Positions 24,053 through 32,448 of a DNA stretch of 64,000 nt are shown here, in pieces. Under the pieces are notes generated by a model. The model did not search any database. It was not told the DNA's origin and worked only from the letters and a program-made list of their open reading frames with translations. Position numbers and translations under genes: made by a program. How positions within the stretch are numbered: the stretch's first letter is position 1; each line of letters begins with the position of its first letter. The stretch comes from Dehalococcoidia bacterium. Its GTDB lineage: Bacteria > Chloroflexota > Dehalococcoidia > CAUJGQ01. The DNA is taken from contig DATGEL010000104.1 in the NCBI GenBank assembly GCA_035310145.1, forward strand, positions 56,516-120,515. The letters are read 5' to 3'.

Positions 24053-24970
24053 CTACCCGCCCAGTCGGGCGCCGGGCGCAAGGCCCGTGGCCCGCGCCCA
24101 GTCCGCCGCCGCGATCTTGCCCTGGCCCTCCGGCGTCACGCGCTTGAGCCGCACCGCGCCCTCGCGCATGGCTACGAGCACGCCCGCGTCTTCCACCGCC
24201 AGCACGGAGCCGGGCGCGCCGCCTGCTCCGGGCACGCGCTCCACGTCGAACAGCTTAAGCCTGGCGCCGCCCAGGCTGGTGACGGCGCCGGGCTGCGGGT
24301 TGCTGCCACGAATCAGGTTGTAGGTCGTGTCTGCCGGCGCCTGCCAGTCGATCCGCGTATGCTCTTCGCTGCAGGGCGGCTCGTAGGTCGCCTTGCTCTC
24401 GTCCTGCACGATCTTCGGCGCCGTGCCGGCCTTCACCAGGTCGATCGCCTCGACCATCGCGTCCACGCCGATCGGGAAGAGCTTGTTGAAGTAGATCGAG
24501 CCGACCGTGTCGTCTGGTCCGACCGGGACCTCCTTCTGCAACAGGATCGGCCCGGTGTCGATGCCGGCATCGACCCAGAAGACGGTCAGGCCGGTCACGG
24601 CGTCGCCCTGGATGATCGCCCAGTTGATCGAGGAGATGCCGCGGTGACGGGGCAGTAGCGAAGGGTGATACTGGATCGTGCCCTGCGCCGGCAGCGTCAG
24701 CACGTTCTCGCGGATGATGTCGGTGACGAAGGCCATCACGTTGAGGTCCGGTTTCAGCGCCGCGTACTGCTCGAAGACCTCGGGGCGGCGCAGGCGTCGC
24801 GTCTCCAGCACGGGCAGGCCGGCGGCCTCGGCGGCGGCGCGCAGCGGATCGGGGCGGGCGCCCTCTTTCGTCGCCGGGGCGCAGACGCCGGCGACGTCGT
24901 GCCCCGCCTCGCGCAGCCGCGTGAGCACGCTCTCGCCGAACGCCTGCTGACCGATCAGCACGATGCGCAT
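24053..24970 (-). CDS. Formyltransferase-family protein, formyl-THF hydrolase-like
   Basis: A 305-residue protein with the formyltransferase fold. The core HPSLLPRHRG with His102, and Asp138 in DAGIDTGPILLQKE, are the catalytic pair 36 residues apart. The segment around them (ISSINWAIIQGD) resembles the N-terminal domain of 10-formyl-THF dehydrogenase more than methionyl-tRNA formyltransferase, and the Asn expected two residues before the His is Gln100. It may therefore be a folate formyl hydrolase/transferase or modify a sugar nucleotide rather than initiate translation. The C-terminal domain is present (AVTSLGGARLKLFDVE). Confidence 0.8.
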   Translation of the reverse strand: MRIVLIGQQAFGESVLTRLREAGHDVAGVCAPATKEGARPDPLRAAAEAAGLPVLETRRLRRPEVFEQYAALKPDLNVMAFVTDIIRENVLTLPAQGTIQYHPSLLPRHRGISSINWAIIQGDAVTGLTVFWVDAGIDTGPILLQKEVPVGPDDTVGSIYFNKLFPIGVDAMVEAIDLVKAGTAPKIVQDESKATYEPPCSEEHTRIDWQAPADTTYNLIRGSNPQPGAVTSLGGARLKLFDVERVPGAGGAPGSVLAVEDAGVLVAMREGAVRLKRVTPEGQGKIAAADWARATGLAPGARLGG

Positions 24971-25070
24971 CGCCGCCTCCGCCGGGCCATTGCCCCGTCC
25001 CGACGCTACGCCCGCCGGAGCGCCGCGTCAACGCGCCTTCGGCGAGCCTGATGGCGCCGTTCGCGCTCGC

Positions 25071-25099
25071 TGGACACAGCCGATGCCGCTTCGTATGAT
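25071..25099 (+). promoter_or_regulatory. Promoter for rpsT
   Basis: TGGACA (25071-25076), 17 bases, TATGAT (25094-25099): a strong sigma70-type promoter. It gives a leader of about 85 bases before the TTG start of rpsT. Confidence 0.65.
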
Positions 25100-25191
25100 T
25101 GCTGCAATTGTCGGGTAAAGTGAACGGGCTGCGGCTGCACGCTGCGCGCCGCTGGGCGGCCCGCGGGCAGCGCGGCAGTGGGGGAGCGACC

Positions 25192-25467
25192 TTGCCGAAC
25201 ACGCGATCGGCGGCAAAACGCATGCGGCAGGCGCTGAAGCGCCGCCTGCGCAACCGTGCCGCAACCAGCACGATCAAGACCTACGTCCACCGCGCGGAAC
25301 GGCAGATCGCCGGCGGCGAGATGGCCGATGCGGAGACGACGGTGCACCTCGCCCTGCGCGCCCTGGACAAGGCAGCGCAGAAGGGCATCATTCACAAGAA
25401 CAACGCCGCGCGACGCAAGTCGCGGCTGATGCGCAAGCTCAACGCGGCCAAGGCGCCGCAGGCCTGA
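25192..25467 (+). CDS. rpsT: 30S ribosomal protein S20
   Basis: A 91-residue S20, basic and helical throughout, with the typical NTRSAAKRMRQALKRRLRNR opening and the conserved HKNNAARRKSRL segment. It binds 16S rRNA early in 30S assembly. The start is TTG at 25192 with GGGGGAG directly upstream; longer readings of the same frame have no ribosome binding site and would add a non-homologous extension. A weak start codon is usual for S20, which is often autoregulated at this step. Confidence 0.95.
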   Translation: MPNTRSAAKRMRQALKRRLRNRAATSTIKTYVHRAERQIAGGEMADAETTVHLALRALDKAAQKGIIHKNNAARRKSRLMRKLNAAKAPQA

Positions 25468-25505
25468 TCCACGGCGCCCGGTCCAGTACCGAGTCCGGAG
25501 CGCGG

Positions 25506-26393
25506 ATGACCGGCCTGGGAGCGATCCTCCAGCAAACGCGCGCGGCGCGCGGCGTCTCCCTGGAGGAAGCCGAGCGGGTGACGCACATCGCCCGCCGCTA
25601 CCTGCAGGGGCTCGAAGACGAGGACTTCAGCGTCTTTCCGGCTCCTGTTTTCGCGCGTGGCTTCCTGCGCAACTACAGCCAGTACCTCGGCCTCGACCCG
25701 GACGAGATGGCCGACCTCTGGCCGGGGAACGCCGATCAGCAGCCGGCACGGCCGGAGCCAGCGCCCGAAACCGGGCGCAGCGAGTTCGAGCGGCGCACGG
25801 GGCCGCTGCGCACGCGCGGCCCGTCGGATCGCTCCGGCATTCGCCGGCCGTTCGGCTCGCGCGGCGGCGCGGCGCCCGGCCCGCTCTCGCGCGGCGCCGG
25901 TCCGCGTGGCGGGCAGACTTCCGCCGCACCCGCCCTTCTCGCGGTGGTCGTCGCCGTCGTGGCTATGTTGCTGATCGCCCTGATCGCCTCGCGCGCCGGC
26001 GGCGCGTCCGCGCCAGGCGGCAGCGCCAACCGGCCCAGCGCCTCCCGGCCCGCCGGCGGCAACCAGCCCGCCGCCAGCCCGACGGCGCCGCCGCGCAGCG
26101 CCGGCAAGATGCCGAACCTGGTCGGCAAGACTCGACAAGAGGCGCTCGCGCAGTTGCAGCAGGCCGGGGTGACGCCGCTGGTGGTCGGAGTAAGCAGCGC
26201 CAATGCCGCCGCGGCCCCTGATGCCGTGCTGCGCCAGGATCCCTCGCCCGGCACCGCGATCACCACCAACTCCGCCATCTCCCTGATCGTCAACGGCGCC
26301 GCGGCCGCTGCCACGCCGACGCCGCAGCCGGGCGCCACGCCCCGTGCCACGGCGACGCCCCGTGCCACGGCGACGCCCCGCACGGTACGCTGA
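25506..26393 (+). CDS. RodZ-like HTH membrane protein with PASTA domain
   Basis: A 295-residue protein. A cytoplasmic helix-turn-helix of the RodZ type is at 1-70 (GAILQQTRAARGVSLEEAER, with FARGFLRNYSQYLGLDP). A Pro/Arg-rich linker leads to one membrane helix (about 142-163) and then a PASTA domain (about 203-262: PNLVGKTRQEALAQLQQAGV) in the periplasm or outside. The C-terminus is an ATPRAT tail encoded by 18-bp repeats. PASTA domains bind peptidoglycan or its precursors, so this protein probably links the cell-shape machinery to the wall. It follows rpsT by 38 bases and precedes rimO by 25, probably one operon. Confidence 0.85.
   Translation: MTGLGAILQQTRAARGVSLEEAERVTHIARRYLQGLEDEDFSVFPAPVFARGFLRNYSQYLGLDPDEMADLWPGNADQQPARPEPAPETGRSEFERRTGPLRTRGPSDRSGIRRPFGSRGGAAPGPLSRGAGPRGGQTSAAPALLAVVVAVVAMLLIALIASRAGGASAPGGSANRPSASRPAGGNQPAASPTAPPRSAGKMPNLVGKTRQEALAQLQQAGVTPLVVGVSSANAAAAPDAVLRQDPSPGTAITTNSAISLIVNGAAAAATPTPQPGATPRATATPRATATPRTVR
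26344..26379. repeat. 18-bp tandem repeat in the RodZ-like gene
   Basis: Two perfect 18-bp units (26344-26361, 26362-26379; GTGCCACGGCGACGCCCC) plus partial flanking units. They encode the ATPRAT repeats of the C-terminal tail. A multiple of three, so changes in copy number keep the frame. Confidence 0.7.
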
Positions 26394-26418
26394 TCGGCAG
26401 CAGAGAACGGACGAACGC

Positions 26419-27726
26419 GTGCGCTATCACCTTGTCACCCTGGGCTGCCCCAAGAACACGGTCGACTCCGAGCGGCTGGAGCGGCTGCTGCTGGCCCGCC
26501 GCCACGTACCCACGCCACGGCCCTCCGACGCCGATCTGCTGATCGTTAACACCTGCGGCTTCATCGACGCCTCCAAAGAGGAATCGGTGGACACGATCCT
26601 GCGGCTGGCCGCGATCAAGAAACCGGGCCAGCGGCTGATCGCCGCCGGCTGTATGACGCAGCTCTACGGCGACGAGGTCGCGCGGGAGATCCCGGAGGTC
26701 GATCACGTCTTCGGCGTCGAGCAGTGGCAGCAGGTGGCGGCGCTGGCCGAGGGCGAAGCCGCGGCGCCGTGGGACATCCCCCTGACCGCATCGCCCATGC
26801 GCCACCGCACCAGCGCCTATCTGAAGATCTCCGACGGCTGCGACGCGCCCTGCACCTTCTGCATCATCCCGAAGATCAAGGGCCGCTTCACCAGCCTCGG
26901 CGCCGGCGCGATCGTGGCCGAGGCGCGGCGGCTGGTGGCGGAAGGGGCGCGCGAGCTGGTGCTGGTGGCGCAGGACAGCACGGCCTGGGGCGAAGACCTG
27001 GGCCGGCGCGACGGCCTCGCCGATCTGCTGCGCCTGCTGGCGGAATCGCTGCCCGAGCAGCCTTGGCTGCGCATCATGTACGCCTATCCCGGCCGCGTGC
27101 GCGAGCCGCTGATCCGGGCGATGGCCGAGCTGCCGACCGTCGTGCCCTATCTCGACATGCCTCTGCAGCACGGCAGCGTCGCCCTGCTGCGCCGCATGCA
27201 GCGGCCGAGCAACATGGTGATGGTGCGCCGCACGCTGGCCGAGCTGCGCGCGGCGATGCCCGAAATTGCGCTGCGCACCTCGCTGATCGTCGGCTTTCCC
27301 GGCGAGACGCGGGCCGAGTTTGCCGAGCTGCAGGCGTTCGTCGAGGAGGCGCGCTTCGACCACGTCGGCGTCTTCACCTACTCGCCGCAGGAGGGCACCC
27401 CCGCCGCCGCCATGCCCGGGCAGATCGCCGAGCGGGTGAAAAGGCGCCGCCGCGACGAGCTGATGGCCCAGCAGCAGGGCATCTCGCACGAGAAGCACAA
27501 GGCGCTGGTCGGCAGCGAGATGACGGTGCTGATCGAGGCAGCGCAGCGGCAGCAGGACGGCGGCGAGGTGATCTCCGTCGGCCGCGGCTCCCGCGACGCG
27601 CCGGAGGTGGACGGCGTGGTGCTGGTGCACGGCGAGCTTGAGCCGGGCAGCCGCGTGCCCGTGCGCATCACCGGCGCCATGCCCTACGACCTGCTGGCCG
27701 AGCCACTGGCCGCGCCCGTTCCTTGA
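26419..27726 (+). CDS. rimO: Ribosomal protein S12 methylthiotransferase RimO
   Basis: A 435-residue radical-SAM methylthiotransferase. The N-terminal MTTase domain has the TLGCPKNTVDSE opening with the first cluster cysteines (in LGCPKN, NTCGFI and AAGCM). The radical SAM CxxxCxxC is Cys141-x3-Cys145-x2-Cys148 (CDAPCTFC). A TRAM domain closes the protein. It methylthiolates the conserved Asp of S12. GTG 26419 gives the standard length; the frame continues upstream into the RodZ-like gene repeats, which is not homologous. The ribosome binding site is weak, consistent with coupling to the gene before. Confidence 0.93.
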   Translation: MRYHLVTLGCPKNTVDSERLERLLLARRHVPTPRPSDADLLIVNTCGFIDASKEESVDTILRLAAIKKPGQRLIAAGCMTQLYGDEVAREIPEVDHVFGVEQWQQVAALAEGEAAAPWDIPLTASPMRHRTSAYLKISDGCDAPCTFCIIPKIKGRFTSLGAGAIVAEARRLVAEGARELVLVAQDSTAWGEDLGRRDGLADLLRLLAESLPEQPWLRIMYAYPGRVREPLIRAMAELPTVVPYLDMPLQHGSVALLRRMQRPSNMVMVRRTLAELRAAMPEIALRTSLIVGFPGETRAEFAELQAFVEEARFDHVGVFTYSPQEGTPAAAMPGQIAERVKRRRRDELMAQQQGISHEKHKALVGSEMTVLIEAAQRQQDGGEVISVGRGSRDAPEVDGVVLVHGELEPGSRVPVRITGAMPYDLLAEPLAAPVP

Positions 27727-27739
27727 GACACGACTTTCC

Positions 27740-27769
27740 TTGACACCGTTTTGCGGCCGCTGCTACGAT
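27740..27769 (+). promoter_or_regulatory. Promoter for tRNA-Ala
   Basis: TTGACA (27740-27745), 18 bases, TACGAT (27764-27769). Transcription should begin about 20 bases before the mature tRNA 5' end. Confidence 0.65.
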
Positions 27770-27797
27770 CTTCGGGCGGCATCGGGCCGCGGCGCAT

Positions 27798-27870
27798 GGG
27801 GATATAGCTCAACTGGGAGAGCGCTGCGTTCGCATCGCAGAGGTCGGGGGTTCGAATCCCCCTATCTCCA
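27798..27870 (+). tRNA. tRNA-Ala (anticodon CGC)
   Basis: A 73-base cloverleaf: acceptor GGGGATA pairing with TATCTCC, D arm with AGCTC and GAGC, anticodon stem CTGCG/CGCAG around the loop TTCGCAT, and a T arm with GTTCGAATC. The anticodon CGC reads GCG. The 3' CCA is not encoded. Confidence 0.95.
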
Positions 27871-28094
27871 CCGAGCTGTTCACCGCGGGAGTCACGTCGA
27901 TTGGGGTCGTTTCCGCCATTGCGGATGCGGCCCTATTTTCGTGACCGGCCGGTTGAATTGCGCTCAAACCAACCCCCCGCCGTCTGCTGCGCCGTGGACG
28001 GCAGTGTCGCACCGACGGCGCTGCGCCAGTCCGCCCGTAGGTGAGACCATTCGACGTTGTGGTGTGCCCCGCAACGTCGGGATCGGAGGATGGT

Positions 28095-29087
28095 GTGCCG
28101 GGCGAGCGAAGCCTCTGGGAGCTGGCGGACCTTGTGACGCCGATGGCCCTGCGCGTGGCGGCCACGCTGCGCATCGCCGATCGGATCGCGCAGGGCACGA
28201 ACACGGCGCCCGCGCTGGCCGCCGCGGCGGGCGCCGACGCCGACGCGTTCGAGCGCCTGCTGCGCCATCTGGTCACGGCCGGGGTGCTGAGTCACGGGGA
28301 CGCCCGTGAGTACGGGGTGACGCCGCTGGGCGAGGCGCTGCGCGACGATCATCCATCCGGCCTGCGCGAGCGGCTGGACATCGAGGGCGCGGTCGGCCAC
28401 GCGGACCTGGCGTTTGCCTGCCTGTCGCACAGCATCCGCACGGGAGAGTCGGCGTTTCCCTTGCAGTTCGGCCGCTCGTTCTGGGACGACCTGGCGGCGA
28501 ATCCCGCCCGTTCCGCCTCCTTCGACGCGCAGATGGGCGTCGATGCCGCGGCCTGGGCGCGCGACGTGGTCGGCGCCTACGACTGGGGCGCGCTCGGGCG
28601 CCTGGTGGATGTGGGCGGCGGCAACGGCGCGATGCTGATCGCCCTGCTGCAGGCACACCCGGCGCTGCGCGGCACGGTCTTCGATCTGCCGGCCACGGCC
28701 ACGACGGCGCGCGCGGCGCTGGCGGCGGCGGGCCTGCAAGCGCGGGGCGATGCCGTCGGCGGCAGCTTCTTCGAGCCCCTGCCGGCGGGGGCGGACGGCT
28801 ATCTGCTCTCGGCGATCCTGCACGACTGGCCCGACGCGGCGGCGCTCGCCATTCTGCGGCGCTGCGCCGAGGCGGCGGGTGCGGCGGGCAAGGTCTTCGT
28901 GCTGGAGAAGATCGGCGCGGACGGAAAGTCGCTGCAGACGGCGATGGACCTGCGCATGCTCGCCTTCTTCGGCGGCAAGGAGCGCGGCGTGGCCGAGCTT
29001 GCCGCCCTCGGCGCGGAAGCCGGCCTGAAGCTGGCCGCGGTGCACCCGGCGGGGCCGCTGGCGATCGTCGAGTTCAGGGCCGCGTGA
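28095..29087 (+). CDS. O-methyltransferase family 2 (COMT-like)
   Basis: A 330-residue SAM-dependent methyltransferase. An N-terminal winged-helix dimerisation domain (WELADLVTPMALRVAATLRI, then FERLLRHLVTAGVLSH) is followed by the Rossmann domain with SAM motif LVDVGGGNGAMLIALL and the catalytic-base region ILHDWPDAAALAIL. Relatives methylate hydroxyl groups of polyketides, phenols or acetylserotonin. The GTG at 28095, with GGAGG five bases upstream, is preferred over a GTG 18 codons earlier. No biosynthetic genes are adjacent, so the substrate is unknown. Confidence 0.88.
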   Translation: MPGERSLWELADLVTPMALRVAATLRIADRIAQGTNTAPALAAAAGADADAFERLLRHLVTAGVLSHGDAREYGVTPLGEALRDDHPSGLRERLDIEGAVGHADLAFACLSHSIRTGESAFPLQFGRSFWDDLAANPARSASFDAQMGVDAAAWARDVVGAYDWGALGRLVDVGGGNGAMLIALLQAHPALRGTVFDLPATATTARAALAAAGLQARGDAVGGSFFEPLPAGADGYLLSAILHDWPDAAALAILRRCAEAAGAAGKVFVLEKIGADGKSLQTAMDLRMLAFFGGKERGVAELAALGAEAGLKLAAVHPAGPLAIVEFRAA

Positions 29088-29206
29088 GAGTGCCGATCGC
29101 CTTCGTCCCGCGGTGAGTCGATTCGCGGCGCAGGACGTAAGCGCCCGGCCCGCGCGGCGGCGATTTGCTACGCTGTTCGTTGGTACGAGACGGCGGGAGG
29201 AGCGCG

Positions 29207-30163
29207 ATGCCCGAGCTTGCGGCCGAGATCGGCGGTGTGCGCCTCGCGTTGCTGCTGATGAACGCTTCCGGCCCGAACTGCACGACACTGGCGCAGCTCA
29301 CGGCGCTGGCGCAGTCGGACGCCGGCGCCGTGGTCACCAAGTCGATGACGCGCGAGCCGCGCGCCGGCAACGCCGAGCCGCGCTACGCCGACTTGCCGCT
29401 CGGATCGATCAACTCGATGGGTCTGCCGAACCTGGGCTATCTCGCATACTGCCGCCTGCTGCCGCGCCTGCGCGAGTTCGGCAAGCCGGTGGTCGCCAGC
29501 ATCGCCGGCTTCTCCTTGGACGACTACGTGACGATCGTGCGGGCGACTTCGGAGGCGGGCTTCGACCTGATCGAAGTCAACCTGTCTTGCCCCAACATCG
29601 CCGGCGAGCCGCAGGTGGGCTACGACTTCGGGCATTCAGAGGAGGTGCTGGCGGCGGTGCGCGCCGTCTGCCGGCGGCCGCTGGGCGTGAAGCTGCCGCC
29701 CTACTTTGACCCGGTGCACCACGAGCGCATGGCGGCGATCGTGCGCCGCAGCGGCGTGGATTTCCTCACGCTGATCAACTCGGTGGGCAACGCGCTGGTG
29801 ATCGACGCCGAGAGCGAGACGCCGGTGATCCATCCGCGCGGCGGCTTCGGCGGCCTCGGCGGCGAATACATCAAGCCGGTGGCGCTGGCAAACGTACGCG
29901 CCTTCCACACGCTCACCGGCGGCGCGATTCCGATCATCGGCGTGGGCGGCGCCTACACGGGCCGCGACGTGTTCGAGTTCTTGCTGGCCGGCGCCAGCGC
30001 CGTGCAGCTCGGCACGGCCTACATGCAGGAGGGCACCGGCATCTTCGCCCGCGTCGCCGCCGAGCTGGACGCCCTGCTTGCCGCCAGGAGCTACGCCGGT
30101 GCGGCCGCGGCGGTCGGCAAGCTGAAGCCGCTGCCGGCGGCGCAGCCCGCCGCCACGGGCTGA
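29207..30163 (+). CDS. pyrD: Dihydroorotate dehydrogenase, class 1A type
   Basis: A 318-residue FMN TIM-barrel enzyme. The class 1 catalytic Cys is Cys128 in VNLSCPNIAGEPQVGYDF, whose wording fits class 1A, the fumarate-using soluble homodimer. FMN contacts include MNASGPN, VVTKSMT and the GVGGAYTGRDVFEFLLAGAS phosphate loop. It makes orotate in pyrimidine synthesis. ATG 29207 has GGGAGG immediately upstream; the frame extends 14 codons more without support. No other pyr genes are adjacent. Confidence 0.9.
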   Translation: MPELAAEIGGVRLALLLMNASGPNCTTLAQLTALAQSDAGAVVTKSMTREPRAGNAEPRYADLPLGSINSMGLPNLGYLAYCRLLPRLREFGKPVVASIAGFSLDDYVTIVRATSEAGFDLIEVNLSCPNIAGEPQVGYDFGHSEEVLAAVRAVCRRPLGVKLPPYFDPVHHERMAAIVRRSGVDFLTLINSVGNALVIDAESETPVIHPRGGFGGLGGEYIKPVALANVRAFHTLTGGAIPIIGVGGAYTGRDVFEFLLAGASAVQLGTAYMQEGTGIFARVAAELDALLAARSYAGAAAAVGKLKPLPAAQPAATG

Positions 30164-30178
30164 AGCGTCGCCATCCGC

Positions 30179-30184
30179 TATACT
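30179..30184 (+). promoter_or_regulatory. -10 element for tRNA-Arg
   Basis: TATACT, 27 bases upstream of the tRNA-Arg 5' end. No matching -35 is evident at the usual spacing. Confidence 0.35.
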
Positions 30185-30211
30185 TGGTGAACGGCGCCGG
30201 ACGCCGTCCCT

Positions 30212-30284
30212 GCCCCCGTAGCTCAGTGGATAGAGCAGCGGTTTCCTAAACCGCGTGTCGGTGGTTCGAGTCCGCCCGGGGGTA
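30212..30284 (+). tRNA. tRNA-Arg (anticodon CCT)
   Basis: A 73-base cloverleaf: acceptor GCCCCCG with CGGGGGT (first pair G-U), D arm AGCTC/GAGC, anticodon stem GCGGT/ACCGC around TTCCTAA, and T arm with GGTTCGAGTCC. The anticodon CCT reads AGG. CCA is not encoded. Confidence 0.95.
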
Positions 30285-30316
30285 CCCGCGCAGGTTCAGT
30301 GCTACTCGCAGACGGG

Positions 30317-30505
30317 CTACGCCACGGCCACGGCGCGGCGGTCGTATTTCCAGACCAGCTCGTTGAGCAGCAGTGTTTCGGCGCGGTCGGCGGGGATGGC
30401 GCCGCTACGCACCAGCTCCTGCTGCACCGTGGCGAAGACCTCCGCCGGCACGGCGATGCGCTCGCCGATGTAGCGCCGGCCCTGGGCGTCGTAGTGAAGC
30501 GTCAC
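30317..30505 (-). CDS. Small hypothetical protein, 62 residues
   Basis: Starts GTG at 30505 (an in-frame TTG lies at 30520). The sequence VTLHYDAQGRRYIGERIAVP, with a C-terminal helix (RAETLLLNELVWKYDRR), suggests a compact alpha/beta domain; no family recognised. It has its own promoter, whose -10 lies so close that the transcript would begin almost at the TTG codon, so a leaderless message starting at TTG is possible. It converges on the tRNA-Arg gene. Confidence 0.55.
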   Translation of the reverse strand: MTLHYDAQGRRYIGERIAVPAEVFATVQQELVRSGAIPADRAETLLLNELVWKYDRRAVAVA

Positions 30506-30525
30506 GTTACCGCACCGCAACGTTT

Positions 30526-30554
30526 ATATTGCAGCCAGTGTAATGCAGTAACAA
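30526..30554 (-). promoter_or_regulatory. Promoter and near-palindrome upstream of the 62-residue gene
   Basis: Minus-strand TTGTTA (30554-30549), 17 bases, CAATAT (30531-30526). The region also holds the near-palindrome TGTAATG (30539-30545) with CATTGCA (30555-30561), which could be an operator over the -35. Confidence 0.45.
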
Positions 30555-30777
30555 CATTGCAAGCAAGAGGATTGGCGGCAGTCTTGGCTGATTCGCCGTC
30601 GCCTTGCATAAGGGCGTGAGCCGCCCGCTGCCGCGGCACGCCCCGCCTTCCCACCGCGCGGGCCCCGCGCTCGTTGCTGCCGGCTGCCATGGCGCGGCTG
30701 GCCAGGCTGCCGCCGTTTCGTAACAATCTCGCTCGCGCCGCGTTATATTGCCCAACACTGCACGTGGAGGTGGTTTC

Positions 30778-32217
30778 ATGTCCTGGCACTGGCGGCGCGG
30801 GCGCATCCTCGCGCTGTGCGCCGTTTCCCTGGCGCTGCTGAGCACGGCTGCCGCCTGGCGGCCGGCCTCGGCCGGGCTGCAGTTCGCCCCGCTGGCCGAA
30901 GTGGCGCCCGACAGCGACCTCGACCTGACCGGCGCCGCGGGGCCGGCCTACGCCTGCACGACGCCCGCCCCCGTCGTCCATTCCGTCTCGTTTCACTGCT
31001 ACACGCCGTCGCAGATCTTCGCCGCCTACGGCGTGGACGCACTGCACGCGGAGGGCACCACGGGCAAGGGCCAGACGATCGTGATCGTCGATTCGTATGG
31101 CAGCCCCACCGCGCAGCACGATCTCGACGTGTTCAGCGACACCTTCGGGCTGCCGCGCACGCAGATCGAGTTCATCTATCCGGACGGCACGCCGCCGTTC
31201 AACAACTCCGTGAACGGTTCGCCGGCCGGCTGGGCCTTCGAGACGAGCCTCGACCTGCAGTGGGCGCACGCGATCGCACCCGACGCCCACCTGGTGCTGG
31301 TCGCGGCCAACCCGGCCGAGACACAGGGCGTGCAGGGCTTCCCCGGCATCTTTAAGGGCGAGCAGATCGCGGTCGGCCGCTTCCCCGGCGCGGTGCTGAG
31401 CCAGAGCTTCGCCGTGACCGAGCAGTCTTTCCACGCCGCGGCCGCAGAGCAGGTGCAACTGCTGGGCCAGGTCTACCAGCGGGCCGCGGCGAACCGCGTC
31501 ACGGTGCTTGGCTCCAGCGGCGACAGCGGCACGGCCAACGGCGACAAGCAGGGCCGCGTCTTCCCCTTCCCGACGGTCAACTGGCCCTCGTCGGACCCGA
31601 TGGTCACCTCCGCGGGCGGCACCTGGCTGCAGTACGGCTGGACGTGGAATCCAACCAGCCCCACCAGCCTGAGCTTCCTTACCACCCCCGGCAGCCGCAC
31701 CGAGGCCGTGTGGGATGAGCCGTTCCTGCCGGCGGCCGGCGGCGGCGGCCGCAGCGTGCTGTTCTCCACGCCCGCCTTCCAGAGCGGCATCGCCCAGAGC
31801 CTGTTGCAGGGGCGCCGCGGCCTGCCGGACCTCTCCTGGAACGCGGCGGTGGACGGCGGCGTGCTGGTGTACACGAGCTTCCCCACCGTGCGGGTCGGCT
31901 GGCACATCGTCGGCGGCACGAGCGCCGCCTCGCCGCAACTCGCGGCGCTCGTCGCGCTCGCCAACCAGCTAGCCGACGCGGCGCACAAGGCCCACGTCGG
32001 CTATCTCAACCCGCTGATCTACCAGCTCCCGGCGGGCGACTTCACCGACATCGTGCCGCAGACGTTTGGCCCCGGCGCCGTCACGCTGGCGGACAACGCG
32101 GAGTTCGGCAGCGGCATCGCCGGCATGGCGGTCACGCCCGGTTACGACCTCGCCACCGGCTTCGGCAGCCCGAAGGCGCACAGTTTCGTGCACGACCTGG
32201 CCAACCTGTTACCGTAA
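30778..32217 (+). CDS. S53 family serine-carboxyl peptidase (sedolisin)
   Basis: A 479-residue secreted peptidase. A signal peptide covers about 1-42 (RRGRILALCAVSLALLSTAA then PASAG). The catalytic tetrad is Glu155 and Asp159 (AFETSLDLQW), Asp249 (GSSGDSG) and Ser382 (GGTSAASPQ). A calcium site near the end is formed by FTDIV and GYDLATGFGSP. The mature domain starts near residue 82 (CYTPSQIFAAYGVD), leaving only about 40 residues after the signal, so the roughly 180-residue activation pro-domain of classic sedolisins is missing. Probably acts outside the cell on proteins at low pH. GGAGG seven bases before the ATG. Confidence 0.92.
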   Translation: MSWHWRRGRILALCAVSLALLSTAAAWRPASAGLQFAPLAEVAPDSDLDLTGAAGPAYACTTPAPVVHSVSFHCYTPSQIFAAYGVDALHAEGTTGKGQTIVIVDSYGSPTAQHDLDVFSDTFGLPRTQIEFIYPDGTPPFNNSVNGSPAGWAFETSLDLQWAHAIAPDAHLVLVAANPAETQGVQGFPGIFKGEQIAVGRFPGAVLSQSFAVTEQSFHAAAAEQVQLLGQVYQRAAANRVTVLGSSGDSGTANGDKQGRVFPFPTVNWPSSDPMVTSAGGTWLQYGWTWNPTSPTSLSFLTTPGSRTEAVWDEPFLPAAGGGGRSVLFSTPAFQSGIAQSLLQGRRGLPDLSWNAAVDGGVLVYTSFPTVRVGWHIVGGTSAASPQLAALVALANQLADAAHKAHVGYLNPLIYQLPAGDFTDIVPQTFGPGAVTLADNAEFGSGIAGMAVTPGYDLATGFGSPKAHSFVHDLANLLP

Positions 32218-32236
32218 CGGCCATTGATCCGGCACG

Positions 32237-32272
32237 GCCGGCGGACCGGCCAATCGTGGCCGGTCCGCCGGC
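32237..32272 (+). terminator. Strong hairpin after the S53 peptidase
   Basis: GCCGGCGGACCGGCC (32237-32251) and GGCCGGTCCGCCGGC (32258-32272) form a perfect 15-bp stem with a six-base loop 20 bases after the stop. A weak TGTCCGTT follows. It separates the peptidase from the tRNA-Ser promoter. Confidence 0.7.
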
Positions 32273-32278
32273 TGTCCG

Positions 32279-32307
32279 TTGGGCCAACAGGCCGGGAGCG
32301 GTACGAT
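32279..32307 (+). promoter_or_regulatory. Promoter for tRNA-Ser
   Basis: TTGGGC (32279-32284), 17 bases, TACGAT (32302-32307), the same -10 hexamer as the tRNA-Ala promoter. Confidence 0.55.
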
Positions 32308-32345
32308 GGTACGGCGCAAGCGCGCCATGCGCGCATCGGGCCGCT

Positions 32346-32434
32346 GGAGGGGTGGCCGAGTGGTTTAAGGCAACGGTCTTGAAAACCGTCGCGGTTTCGC
32401 GCCGCCGTGGGTTCGAATCCCACCCCCTCCGCCA
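32346..32434 (+). tRNA. tRNA-Ser (anticodon TGA)
   Basis: An 86-base class II tRNA plus an encoded CCA (32432-32434). Acceptor GGAGGGG pairs with CCCCTCC, anticodon stem ACGGT/ACCGT encloses CTTGAAA, and a long variable arm (CGCGGTTTCGCGCCG) is present, as for serine. The anticodon TGA reads TCA and wobble partners. Confidence 0.95.
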
Positions 32435-32448
32435 GCCGCCGTTCTGAA

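Noticed and set aside
24971..25191. Upstream extension of rpsT to a longer protein
   Set aside because: The rpsT homology begins at the TTG at 25192, which has its own strong ribosome binding site; the -10 promoter also lies inside the extension.
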